Shown here: positions 56,958 through 64,000 of the stretch, piece by piece | Position numbering within the stretch: the first letter of the stretch is position 1 | Layout: every line of letters begins with the position of its first letter | Source: an uncultured Lachnospiraceae bacterium | GTDB lineage: Bacteria > Bacillota > Clostridia > Lachnospirales > Lachnospiraceae | Assembly (NCBI GenBank): GCA_902779305.1 | Contig: CACZBD010000004.1 | Coordinates: 62,001 to 126,000, forward strand | DNA length: 64,000 nt | Direction of reading: 5' to 3' | Position numbers and translations under genes: made by a program | The notes under the pieces: model-generated | What the model saw: only the letters and a program-made list of their open reading frames with translations | Told to the model about the DNA's origin: nothing | The model's database searches: none

Positions 56958-57208
56958 TCAAAAAAGAAGTGGAGATCCGGCTGGAAAACGGGCTTGAGGC
57001 AAGACCGATCGCACTTCTGGTACAGGTTGCCAGCCAGTATGAGAGCTCGATCTACATTGAATCCGAAGGAAAACGGGTCAATGCAAAGAGCATTATGGGA
57101 ATGATGACACTCGTGCTTTCCGCAGGCGACAGGATCGTTGTGTCGGCGGACGGAAAAGACGAGGAAGAAGCGCTTGCAGGCGTGGAAGCATATCTGCGCG
57201 GCAATTGA
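56954..57208 (+). CDS. crh: Crh-like HPr-family protein (Ser46 present, His15 replaced by Glu)
   Basis: This 84-residue protein has the HPr fold, but the active-site His15 of the PTS carrier is Glu15 in NGLEARPIA. It therefore cannot accept phosphate from enzyme I. Ser46 in NAKSIMGMM, the HprK target, is present. This matches B. subtilis Crh, which has Gln at position 15 and acts only in catabolite repression. The whiA-crh adjacency is as in Bacillus. A PTS-active HPr would have to be elsewhere in the genome. Confidence 0.9.
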   Translation: MIKKEVEIRLENGLEARPIALLVQVASQYESSIYIESEGKRVNAKSIMGMMTLVLSAGDRIVVSADGKDEEEALAGVEAYLRGN

Positions 57209-57232
57209 TGCGTCTAAAAGGTGATGAAAGGA

Positions 57233-58198
57233 ATGCGCAAACCGGCGAAACTCTTTATCGTACTCCCCTGCTACAATGAGGAGGAGATCCTTGAGCAGAG
57301 TGCCAGAACGGTTCTGGAAAAATACAGGGAACTGCTGGCCGAGAAAAAGATCGGCAAAAAAAGCCGTATTCTGTTTGTTGATGACGGCTCGAAAGACAGG
57401 ACCTGGGAGATCATATCCGCTCTGCATGAAGAGGATCCCGTTTTCTGCGGGATCAGGCTTTCCAGAAACAAAGGGCACCAGATCGCCATCTATGCAGGCA
57501 TGGACTATGCGGTTTCACAGGGCGCGCATTGTGTCGTAACGATCGATGCGGACCTTCAGCAGGATATCGATGCACTGCCCCGGTTTCTTGAGAAGTATTA
57601 TGAAGGCTGCGATGTCGTATACGGCGTACGCGATTCGAGAGACACGGATCGCTTTTTTAAACGGACATCCGCAACGATCTATTATAAGATCATGCGGCTG
57701 CTCGGCTGTGATCTGATCGAACAGAGCGCCGATTACCGTCTGCTTTCCGACCGTGCCGTAAAAGCCCTTTCTTCCTATAAGGAAAGCAATCTGTTCATTC
57801 GCGGGCTGGTACCCGAGATGGGATTTCAAAGCGATACCGTATTCTTTCATGTGAAAGAGCGGGAGGCCGGAAGTTCCAAGTATACGCTTAAAAAGATGCT
57901 GAAGCTCGCGATCGACGGGATCACTTCGTTCAGCATCCAGCCGATCCGCTGGGTGATCCTGCTCGGGATCCTCGTATTCGTCATTTCGGTTGTAATGATG
58001 ATCCTGACGCTCGTCGACCATGTACGGGGTGTCACGGTACCCGGCTGGTCCACCCTGACGATCTCCATCTGGTTTTTGGGAAGCGTGCAACTTCTGTCCT
58101 TAGGGATCATCGGTGAATACGTAGGCCGCACTTATATGGAAGCAAAGAGCAGGCCAAGGTATTTTATCAGCGATGAGACGGGAGAAGAGCATGATTGA
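57233..58198 (+). CDS. GT2 membrane glycosyltransferase (GtrB/DPM1-like)
   Basis: This 321-residue protein has a GT2 catalytic domain (IVLPCYNEEEIL, FVDDGSKDRT, the DXD-type TIDADLQQD, QSADYRLL) and two C-terminal hydrophobic helices (about 240-262 and 275-300). It resembles bactoprenol or dolichol sugar transferases that load polyprenyl phosphate with a hexose. The start is ATG 57233 because AAAGGTGAT, a match to the 16S anti-SD, is spaced well; earlier GTG/ATG codons lie within it. It overlaps the next gene by eight bases. Confidence 0.88.
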   Translation: MRKPAKLFIVLPCYNEEEILEQSARTVLEKYRELLAEKKIGKKSRILFVDDGSKDRTWEIISALHEEDPVFCGIRLSRNKGHQIAIYAGMDYAVSQGAHCVVTIDADLQQDIDALPRFLEKYYEGCDVVYGVRDSRDTDRFFKRTSATIYYKIMRLLGCDLIEQSADYRLLSDRAVKALSSYKESNLFIRGLVPEMGFQSDTVFFHVKEREAGSSKYTLKKMLKLAIDGITSFSIQPIRWVILLGILVFVISVVMMILTLVDHVRGVTVPGWSTLTISIWFLGSVQLLSLGIIGEYVGRTYMEAKSRPRYFISDETGEEHD

Positions 58199-59081
58199 GT
58201 TTCACGCGGATGATTACGGGATGTCCCTGCCGTCCTCTTTGAGGATCATCGAATGCATTGAAAAAGGAAATATCAACGGGATCAGTCTGATGCCAAATGC
58301 CCCGTGCTTTGCAGAATGTATGGAACTTTTGCAAAGGGAATGCAAAAGAGACATCAAAATGGCCATTCACCTGAACCTGATGACACAAAGACCGCTCGGC
58401 GACCCCGGCAGACTGCCGGATCTGGTGCGCCCTGACGGTTCTTTTTGCGTTTCGTACAAAAAACTGCTGCTGGCATCGGTCCTTCCGGGAATGAGAAAAC
58501 GCTACATGAGGCAGATCAAGGAGGAACTTCTTCTGCAGATCAAAAAATGCCTCCCTTATTATCCGGAAGGCGCAAAGATCCGTCTGGACAGCCACAGGCA
58601 TTTTCACATGGTCCCGGTCGTTTTTGATTCCCTTGCGCAGCTGATCGAAGAAGAAGGTCTTGCGGTGGAATACATCCGGATCATTCACGAAAAGCCCGCC
58701 TTCTACAGAAATATCTCCAAAACGGAGAACTTCCGGATGATCAATATCGTGAAGGCCGTGCTTTTGAACACATTGGGACGCGTGGACAAAAGACGGCAGC
58801 CTGCGCTTTATAAACGCGGTACGTCGGATTTTGCAAGCATCCTGCTCTCGGGCGTCATGACGGAGAAGAACCTGGACCTGCTGCTTGGAAATATCAAAAA
58901 GCACCGTGAAAAATTCAGGGACGATATTGAGCTGATGTTCCACCCGGGCGGTATATTCGAAAAAGAGGATCTGGAACAGATCACGGATGAGGAGGACAGG
59001 AAGTATATGTCCGATATGATGAGAAAGCGCGAAATGGCGGCGGTTATGAAACAATACGGACTGACGGGGGAGGATGTTTAG
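58191..59081 (+). CDS. ChbG/YdjC-family carbohydrate deacetylase
   Basis: This 296-residue protein matches the YdjC/ChbG family: metal-binding FHADDYGMS at the N-terminus, AIHLNLM, SHRHFHMVP and FHPGG near the end. Relatives deacetylate N-acetylated oligosaccharides. The start is ATG 58191, after GGGAGAAGA, and it overlaps the GT2 gene in ATGATTGA. The pairing suggests deacetylation of a lipid-linked or surface sugar. A terminator hairpin follows at 59213. Confidence 0.85.
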   Translation: MIEFHADDYGMSLPSSLRIIECIEKGNINGISLMPNAPCFAECMELLQRECKRDIKMAIHLNLMTQRPLGDPGRLPDLVRPDGSFCVSYKKLLLASVLPGMRKRYMRQIKEELLLQIKKCLPYYPEGAKIRLDSHRHFHMVPVVFDSLAQLIEEEGLAVEYIRIIHEKPAFYRNISKTENFRMINIVKAVLLNTLGRVDKRRQPALYKRGTSDFASILLSGVMTEKNLDLLLGNIKKHREKFRDDIELMFHPGGIFEKEDLEQITDEEDRKYMSDMMRKREMAAVMKQYGLTGEDV

Positions 59082-59115
59082 GTTCACGGTTTGTTCATAA
59101 GTTATTCAAAAAACT

Positions 59116-59250
59116 TTTACGCGATAATCATTTTCTGGTCATTTATGAAAAATATACTAACCTTATCAACAGGAAAACATCAGTTTGTACTATGAATACT
59201 TTTTCATAATAAATGCCAGGTGACCGATCACCTGGCATCCTCCCTTTTTC
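59116..59250 (+). ncRNA. Candidate small RNA / conserved intergenic element, copy B, with terminator
   Basis: It shares spaced blocks with 31806-31935 (TTTAC, TCTGGTCAT at +18, TATACT at +37, TTTCATAATA at +86). It ends in an 11-bp hairpin (ATGCCAGGTGA 59213-59223, TCACCTGGCAT 59228-59238), then CCTCCCTTTTTC, a good terminator with a C-rich motif. This may be only the terminator of the preceding operon. The shared upstream blocks make a separate short RNA possible. Confidence 0.38.
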
Positions 59251-59266
59251 TGGGGCAAATTCCGAT

Positions 59267-59296
59267 TTTACAAGAATCAGACGACTGTGGTATAAT
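59267..59296 (+). promoter_or_regulatory. Promoter of the GGDEF-like/heptose gene run
   Basis: TTTACA at 59267-59272 and TATAAT at 59291-59296 have 18-base spacing. The start at 59329 follows 32 bases later. Confidence 0.75.
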
Positions 59297-59328
59297 GGGC
59301 GCGTAGGTGTAAGAAACAGAGGGTATCC

Positions 59329-60201
59329 ATGGAAAAGAAGGAAACAACCGGCAAAGCGCTTCAGGATATCGGGATCACCATATTGCTGGTAGCGCTTTTA
59401 TTATGCGCTGTATTGCTTGCCGCGACAACAGAGCAGTATTTTGAAGGCCTGCTTATGCTGGCGGGCATTTTTCTTGCTGTCCTGTTTGCTGCGTTCCGCC
59501 TGACTGCCGTTGCGATCGTGATCGCGGGCCTGCAGACGGTTGCTTTTGTTGCCTATAAGATCTATTCCTATGTTACCGGCGTGTCCGAGGTCTACCCGAT
59601 CTCGTTCTGCTGGGTGGCACTTACTCTGATGGCGGTAGCCGGCGCGATCATGTATGTCAGCGGCCTGAAGCAGATGAGACTTGAAAATCAGGTCTTAAAG
59701 CAGCAGGTGGAAGAACTGATCATGATCGATCCCCTGACCGGTTTCTACAATCTGCGCAGCATGTTCATGGATATTCAGACGCAGATCTCTTATGCAGAGA
59801 GAAACGGGAAAGCGATCTCTCTGATGATCATCAAACTCCGTTATCTGAAAGAATTAAAGAGTGTGCTTAAGAAGGCGCAGTACGATGAAGTGCGCGTGCG
59901 TCTGGCAAAGATCGTGGTCGATACGGTGCGTCTTGAGGACAGAGTCTATGTCATAGACGAGGAAGGCTCTCTCGGCGTGCTCTTAACCTGTGACAGAAAC
60001 GGGGCCAAACTGGTAGAGGGAAGACTTCGGAAAAAACTGGATGATCCGGCTGCATTTGACGGGATCGCGCAGACATCGATCCGCGTCGAAGTCAAGATCG
60101 GAAGCCTTCAGTATAAAAAGGAAGAATTTGAAAGAGATGCAATTCTCTTTAAAGAACGCGTAGAGGAAGAGGTGGAATACGACTTATGCGATATTTCGTA
60201 A
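59329..60201 (+). CDS. Membrane protein with degenerate GGDEF domain
   Basis: This 290-residue protein has four N-terminal hydrophobic segments (about 12-120), a short coiled coil (LENQVLKQQVEEL), and a GGDEF-like domain beginning DPLTGFYNLRSM. The diguanylate cyclase signature is lost: EEGSLG stands where GGDEF/GGEEF is expected, so catalysis is unlikely. It may bind c-di-GMP or a partner, or act as a membrane scaffold. It overlaps the epimerase gene by 16 bases and is first in the heptose run. Confidence 0.82.
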   Translation: MEKKETTGKALQDIGITILLVALLLCAVLLAATTEQYFEGLLMLAGIFLAVLFAAFRLTAVAIVIAGLQTVAFVAYKIYSYVTGVSEVYPISFCWVALTLMAVAGAIMYVSGLKQMRLENQVLKQQVEELIMIDPLTGFYNLRSMFMDIQTQISYAERNGKAISLMIIKLRYLKELKSVLKKAQYDEVRVRLAKIVVDTVRLEDRVYVIDEEGSLGVLLTCDRNGAKLVEGRLRKKLDDPAAFDGIAQTSIRVEVKIGSLQYKKEEFERDAILFKERVEEEVEYDLCDIS

Positions 60202-61145
60202 CGGGAGGAGCCGGCTTTATCGGTTCCAACATGGTGGACAGACTGCTTTCGGAACCTGAAAACGAGGTCGTTGCGTACGACAATTTTTCGACGGGACGAC
60301 GGGAATTTTTGGAAGAAGCGCTGAAGAACCCGCGCTTTACGCTTGCCGAGGGCGACACGCTTGACGAGGAAGCCATGACAAAGGCCATGGCCGGCTGTGA
60401 TTTTGTCTTCCATTTTGCGGCCAATGCGGATGTCAGGATGGGCACCGAGCATCCTTCCAAGGATCTGAATCAGAACACCATCGCGACATTTCATGTATTG
60501 GAAGCCATGCGCGCCAACGGGATCAAACGGATCGGATTTTCTTCCACCGGTTCGGTTTACGGCGAGGCCGAAGTGATCCCGACACCGGAAGATGCACCGT
60601 TTCCGGTCCAGACCTCTCTTTACGGAGCGTCGAAGCTGGCCTGTGAAGGACTTCTTGCGGCTTATGCGGAAGGCTTTGACTATCAGGTTTATATCTTCCG
60701 TTTTGTTTCCATTCTCGGCGAGAGATATACACACGGCCATGTGTTTGATTTTGTAAAAAAACTGCAGGCGGATCCGACGAAGCTGCACATTCTGGGGAAC
60801 GGAAAGCAGCGGAAGTCCTACCTGTATGTGAAGGACTGCATGGAAGCGATCCTGACCGTTATACGTAACGCCAAAGAGAAAGTCAACATCTTCAATCTCG
60901 GAACGGACGAGTACTGCGAAGTAAATGACTCGGTTGGCTGGATCTGTAAAAAGCTTGGCGTCACACCGGAATTTACCTATGCCGGCGGAGAACGCGGCTG
61001 GATCGGAGACAATCCGTTTATCTATCTGGACACGAAAAAAGTCAGGTCTCTGGGCTGGAAGCCGAAGGCGACCATCGAAGAAGGGGTTGTGAAGACGGTG
61101 GAATATCTGCTCGCCAATCCCTGGGTATTTTCGGCAAGAGAGTAG
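60186..61145 (+). CDS. NAD-dependent sugar-nucleotide epimerase
   Basis: This 319-residue extended SDR has the Rossmann TGGAGFIGS, catalytic YGASKLACE (YxxxK) and SSTGSVYG. It most resembles UDP-glucose 4-epimerase or heptose 6-epimerase-like enzymes, epimerising a nucleotide sugar at C4 or C6. Its location before the heptose-type fusion suggests the heptose pathway rather than Gal metabolism, but this is inference. The start at 60186 lies within the preceding gene. Confidence 0.87.
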   Translation: MRYFVTGGAGFIGSNMVDRLLSEPENEVVAYDNFSTGRREFLEEALKNPRFTLAEGDTLDEEAMTKAMAGCDFVFHFAANADVRMGTEHPSKDLNQNTIATFHVLEAMRANGIKRIGFSSTGSVYGEAEVIPTPEDAPFPVQTSLYGASKLACEGLLAAYAEGFDYQVYIFRFVSILGERYTHGHVFDFVKKLQADPTKLHILGNGKQRKSYLYVKDCMEAILTVIRNAKEKVNIFNLGTDEYCEVNDSVGWICKKLGVTPEFTYAGGERGWIGDNPFIYLDTKKVRSLGWKPKATIEEGVVKTVEYLLANPWVFSARE

Positions 61146-61160
61146 GGGAAACCGTTTACA

Positions 61161-62453
61161 ATGAAAAATCTGGAGGATGTACAGGTCGTCGTTCTGATGG
61201 GCGGCCTGGGTACCCGGTTAAAAGAGCATACAAAGCAATGTCCGAAGTCCCTTGTGCAGGTTTTGTCCAAACCGTTTTTTGATTACGAGCTGGGCCTGCT
61301 GAAACAACGGGGCTTTCGTCGTTTTCTCTTTCTGATCGGCTATCATGCGGATATGATCGAGGAATACTATGGCGACGGATCGGACAGGGGCATTTCCATA
61401 GAATACTGCATGGACGGTGAAAAACTGCTTGGGACCGGCGGCGCAGTCAGGCATGCCCTGAAGTATCTCGACGAAGACTTTCTGCTGCTCTACGGCGACT
61501 CCTTTATGGATATCGATTACGAGGAAACCGTATACCGCTATTTTAAGGGAAAAGAAACGGGGCAGCGGGCTTTGATGACGGTGCTTAAAAACAATGACCG
61601 TTTTGACAAGAGCAACGTGATCATGCAGGGGGATAAGATCGTGCTTTATGACAAGCATCATACGCTGCCCGAGATGAACTACATCGATTACGGGGTCTGC
61701 ATGTACGAGCGTTCTCTGTTTGAAGCCTACGAAGAAGACAGCGCGTTTGACATCGCCGAGATCCAGACGAAACTCAGCAAAGAAGGAAAACTGGCCGCGC
61801 ATGTGGTGACCAGGCGCTTTTATGAGATCGGAAGTCCCGAAAGCCTTTCGGAATTCGAATCCTATGTCCGCTACCGGTTTGAAGAAGCGCATCCCGCGGT
61901 CTTTCTGGACAGAGACGGCGTGATCAACGAGATCGTTTACAATGAAGACACGGAGCTCCTGGACTCCGCGGCCAATGTCAGCCAGTTTCATATGTTCCCC
62001 TATGCAGCGGAGTCGATCAAAAAGATCCGCGAAAAAGGGTATTATGTGTTTGTGGTGACCAACCAGCCGGGCGCAGCCAAAGGAAAGACCACCCTGTGCA
62101 ACCTTTACGATATCAATACGTTCCTGTGCGAAGAAACGGATGTGGACGAGGTGTTCATGTGTACGCATTATCCCGAAGCACAGCCGATGAGCCGGGAGCC
62201 GTATCTGATCAGGAAGTGCGATTGCAGGAAACCAAAGCCGGGACTGCTTGAGAGGGCCGCACAAAAATATCATCTCGATCTGCAAAATTCCTATATGGTC
62301 GGCGATTCCTTTACGGATGTTCTGGCCGGAAGGGCAATGGGAGTTAAGACCGTTCTGCTCGGCGGCATGCGCTGCGACGCATGCGAAAGACTTGACTACA
62401 ACAAACCTGACTACATTTTAAAAGACCTGTCGGAGTTTGTTGAAGTAATATAG
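61161..62453 (+). CDS. Bifunctional sugar nucleotidyltransferase / HAD phosphatase (heptose-type)
   Basis: This 430-residue fusion has an N-terminal NTP-transferase domain (VLMGGLGTRLKEHTKQCPKS, in part; LLYGDSFMDIDYE) and, from residue 250, a GmhB-like HAD phosphatase (FLDRDGVINE, VVTNQPG, CDCRKPKPG, VGDSFTDVLAG) with a Cys-type zinc loop around CTHYPEAQP...CDC. In heptose biosynthesis the phosphatase removes one phosphate from heptose bisphosphate and the transferase attaches a nucleotide. The fusion and the adjacent SIS isomerase fit that pathway. Nucleotide identity (GDP or ADP) is unknown. Confidence 0.85.
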   Translation: MKNLEDVQVVVLMGGLGTRLKEHTKQCPKSLVQVLSKPFFDYELGLLKQRGFRRFLFLIGYHADMIEEYYGDGSDRGISIEYCMDGEKLLGTGGAVRHALKYLDEDFLLLYGDSFMDIDYEETVYRYFKGKETGQRALMTVLKNNDRFDKSNVIMQGDKIVLYDKHHTLPEMNYIDYGVCMYERSLFEAYEEDSAFDIAEIQTKLSKEGKLAAHVVTRRFYEIGSPESLSEFESYVRYRFEEAHPAVFLDRDGVINEIVYNEDTELLDSAANVSQFHMFPYAAESIKKIREKGYYVFVVTNQPGAAKGKTTLCNLYDINTFLCEETDVDEVFMCTHYPEAQPMSREPYLIRKCDCRKPKPGLLERAAQKYHLDLQNSYMVGDSFTDVLAGRAMGVKTVLLGGMRCDACERLDYNKPDYILKDLSEFVEVI

Positions 62454-62483
62454 TGTTTGTTCTAAGCAAAGGAGGAAGCAAAC

Positions 62484-63047
62484 ATGAGCATGGATTACAT
62501 TGATCAGTATCTGAAGGAAACGGTAACGATCGCAGAATCGGTTTCTAAGGAAGAGATCGAAAAAGGGATCCGGATCTTGAAGGATGTCAGAGCGCAGGAG
62601 GGGCGCCTGTTTATTCTGGGAGTAGGGGGCAGCGCGGCGAATGCGTCTCACGCGGTGAATGATTTTCGCAAGATCGGAAAGATCGAGACCTATGCGCCGA
62701 CAGACAATGTTTCGGAACTGACCGCAAGGACCAATGACGAAGGCTGGGAGACCACGTTTTCGGAGTGGCTGAAAACTTCAAAGATCAACGAGAAGGACGC
62801 AGTCATGGTCTTTTCCGTTGGCGGAGGGAGCGAAACGACCTCTTTGAATATCGTCAATGCACTGAAACTGGCAAAAGAACGCGGCAGCAAAGTACTTTCC
62901 ATCGTCTCGAGGACCGGCGGCTACGCGAAGCAGGTCAGCGATTCCTGTGTGCTGATCCCGGTTCTGTCCGACGATCGCATCACACCGCATGCCGAGGGCT
63001 GGCAGGGTGTGATCTGGCACCTGATGGTCAATGCATTAAACGCATAA
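62484..63047 (+). CDS. SIS-domain phosphoheptose isomerase-like protein
   Basis: This 187-residue SIS protein has ILGVGGSAANASHAVNDF (GmhA-like phosphosugar site) and VFSVGGGSETTSLN, with LSIVSRTGGYAKQVSD. GmhA converts sedoheptulose 7-phosphate to heptose 7-phosphate. AGGAGG precedes the ATG. It sits between the fusion enzyme and transaldolase, so its substrate is plausibly sedoheptulose 7-phosphate. Confidence 0.85.
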   Translation: MSMDYIDQYLKETVTIAESVSKEEIEKGIRILKDVRAQEGRLFILGVGGSAANASHAVNDFRKIGKIETYAPTDNVSELTARTNDEGWETTFSEWLKTSKINEKDAVMVFSVGGGSETTSLNIVNALKLAKERGSKVLSIVSRTGGYAKQVSDSCVLIPVLSDDRITPHAEGWQGVIWHLMVNALNA

Positions 63048-63072
63048 GTTATAGAAGAAACGGAGAATGAAG

Positions 63073-63792
63073 ATGAAATTTGAAGATCTGAAGATCACGC
63101 TGTATGCGGACGGCGCCGATATCGAAGGAATGAAGGAAGAATACAAAAAGGGCTATGTGAAAGGGTTCACGACCAACCCGACGCTGATGAAGAAGGCCGG
63201 CGTTACGGATTACATTACCTTTGCAAAAGAAGCGGTTTCACAGATCCCGGATCTTCCGCTTTCCTTTGAAGTGTTTTCGGATGACTTTGACGTGATGGAA
63301 AAAGAGGCGCATGTTCTGAGTGAACTCGGCGACAACGTCTATGTGAAGATCCCCATCACCAACGCAAGGGGAGAATCCAGTATTCCGCTGATCAAAAAAC
63401 TGTCCGCAGCGGGACTCAAGCTGAATGTTACGGCGATCCTGACACTTGAGCAGGTGGAAGAGACCGTGGATGCATTCTGCCCCGGAACAAAGAACATTGT
63501 TTCCGTATTTGCGGGCAGGATCATGGATACCGGAGTGGATGCCGTACCTGTGATGAAAAAAGCGACCGAACTTTGCAGGAAAAAACCCGGAACGCTTTCG
63601 CTCTGGGCAAGCTGCAGGGAGGTCTACAACATCATTCAGGCCGATGCGTGCGGTACGGATATCATTACCGTGACCAATAACCTTCTGGCAAAACTGCCGA
63701 ACCTCGGCAAGGACTTAAAACAGCTGTCTTTGGAAACGGTGCAGATGTTTGCGTCGGATTCCAAGGCTTTGGGCTTTTCCATTTTGTCGTAA
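63073..63792 (+). CDS. Transaldolase-family protein
   Basis: This 239-residue TIM-barrel aldolase has GFTTNPTLMKKAG, VYVKIPIT (Schiff-base Lys) and LNVTAILTLEQVEE, as in short transaldolase/fructose-6-phosphate aldolases. It could make sedoheptulose 7-phosphate for the adjacent heptose genes. The start is ATG 63073 because GGAGA is spaced seven bases from it; ATG 63067 is too close. It is the last gene before the hrcA promoter. Confidence 0.88.
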   Translation: MKFEDLKITLYADGADIEGMKEEYKKGYVKGFTTNPTLMKKAGVTDYITFAKEAVSQIPDLPLSFEVFSDDFDVMEKEAHVLSELGDNVYVKIPITNARGESSIPLIKKLSAAGLKLNVTAILTLEQVEETVDAFCPGTKNIVSVFAGRIMDTGVDAVPVMKKATELCRKKPGTLSLWASCREVYNIIQADACGTDIITVTNNLLAKLPNLGKDLKQLSLETVQMFASDSKALGFSILS

Positions 63793-63864
63793 ACAGGCGA
63801 AATCCTTTCGTTTTCTGAAAAAGCATTTCATTTTTTGTTTAGAAATACTTAACAAATTAGAGTG

Positions 63865-63893
63865 TTGACATCATTCTGTGGCGGTGCTATTTT
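63865..63893 (+). promoter_or_regulatory. Promoter of hrcA
   Basis: TTGACA at 63865-63870 and TATTTT at 63888-63893 have 17-base spacing. The CIRCE operator lies immediately downstream. Confidence 0.8.
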
Positions 63894-63907
63894 AGTTACA
63901 GGCAATG

Positions 63908-63934
63908 TTAGCACTCTTTTTTGTCGAGTGCTAA
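63908..63934. promoter_or_regulatory. CIRCE operator
   Basis: TTAGCACTC (63908-63916), nine bases, GAGTGCTAA (63926-63934): an exact CIRCE inverted repeat, the HrcA-binding site controlling heat-shock operons. Confidence 0.97.
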
Positions 63935-63959
63935 CAACAGAGGAAGAGGGGCGGAATCC

Positions 63960-64000
63960 TTGGAACTGGACGCTAGAAAACAGACAATCCTATTTGCGAT
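63960..64000 (+). CDS. hrcA: Heat-inducible repressor HrcA (3' end outside window)
   Basis: The first 13 codons are visible, beginning with TTG at 63960 and reading MELDARKQTILFA, which matches the HrcA N-terminus (MELDERKxxIL). A GAGGGG-type ribosome binding site is seven to nine bases upstream. The CIRCE operator and promoter just before it support the call. The gene continues past the right edge; grpE and dnaK probably follow. Confidence 0.85.
   Translation, partial: MELDARKQTILFA

Noticed and set aside
58167..59087. Antisense reading frame (306 codons) opposite the ChbG/YdjC gene
   Set aside because: The plus strand has coherent metal-binding motifs and coupled starts; the antisense frame is a by-product of codon use.
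61218..62285. Long antisense reading frame (355 codons) opposite the nucleotidyltransferase/HAD fusion
   Set aside because: The opposite strand encodes a protein with clear NTP-transferase and HAD motifs; the antisense frame has no ribosome binding site or recognisable domain.

Overview
The window looks like a chromosomal segment of a strictly anaerobic, low-to-mid GC Firmicute of the Lachnospiraceae/Clostridia type. The main reasons are an electron-bifurcating [FeFe] hydrogenase operon, the order ftsH-uvrC-hprK-glk-murB-rapZ-whiA-crh, a class II aldolase, a GPH sugar transporter, and a CIRCE-controlled hrcA at the right edge. Genus and species cannot be fixed from the sequence alone. Three features suggest motility: a chemotaxis receptor, a sigma-28-like promoter (29477-29503) and a degenerate GGDEF protein. 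No flagellar genes lie in the window.

Layout. 1-3545 is mfd, cut at its 5' end. 3554-13683 is an accessory island. It holds an Rpn-type nuclease gene bracketed by a 25-bp direct repeat, a small XRE repressor, a 2276-residue secreted CHAP/InlB/Ig-like surface protein, a DUF3990-HTH toxin/antitoxin-like pair and a second XRE paralogue. 13911-18060 has a GH2 glycosidase, a GPH sugar transporter, a lipoprotein-anchored barnase-type ribonuclease and its barstar-type inhibitor. 18170-30591 is mostly housekeeping metabolism: fba, pncB, ileS, glgP, an aconitase-family hydratase, and a calcium-binding-loop protein behind a structured leader. 30638-34180 has a small conserved protein, a small alarmone synthetase, a phosphoribosyltransferase and a chemotaxis receptor.

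34185-43239 is the hydrogenase region. A rightward operon encodes HydC, an ATP-binding kinase-like protein, a 2Fe-2S protein, HydB and HydA. A leftward operon starts about 180 bp away from the hydC start and encodes DRTGG, an anti-sigma-like ATPase, a hydrogenase-like Fe-S protein with altered H-cluster motifs, a second DRTGG-like protein, a PHP phosphoesterase and a papain-fold-like protein. This second operon is the best candidate for a poorly described system, possibly a redox or H2-sensing module.

43389-48325 has DUF1846, a sugar nucleotidyltransferase and an SGNH/MBOAT O-acetylation pair. 48495-57208 carries ftsH, uvrC and the hprK-glk-murB-rapZ-whiA-crh group. Its Crh has Glu at the HPr His15 position but keeps Ser46, so HprK and Crh together point to carbon catabolite repression. 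57233-63792 has a GT2 glycosyltransferase, a ChbG/YdjC deacetylase, a degenerate GGDEF protein and a compact heptose-type sugar nucleotide set: epimerase, fused nucleotidyltransferase/HAD phosphatase, SIS isomerase and transaldolase. The window ends at the CIRCE operator and the first codons of hrcA.

No tRNA, rRNA, CRISPR array or intact insertion sequence was recognised. Start codons were moved to ribosome-binding-site-supported positions in about a dozen genes, as noted in each entry.
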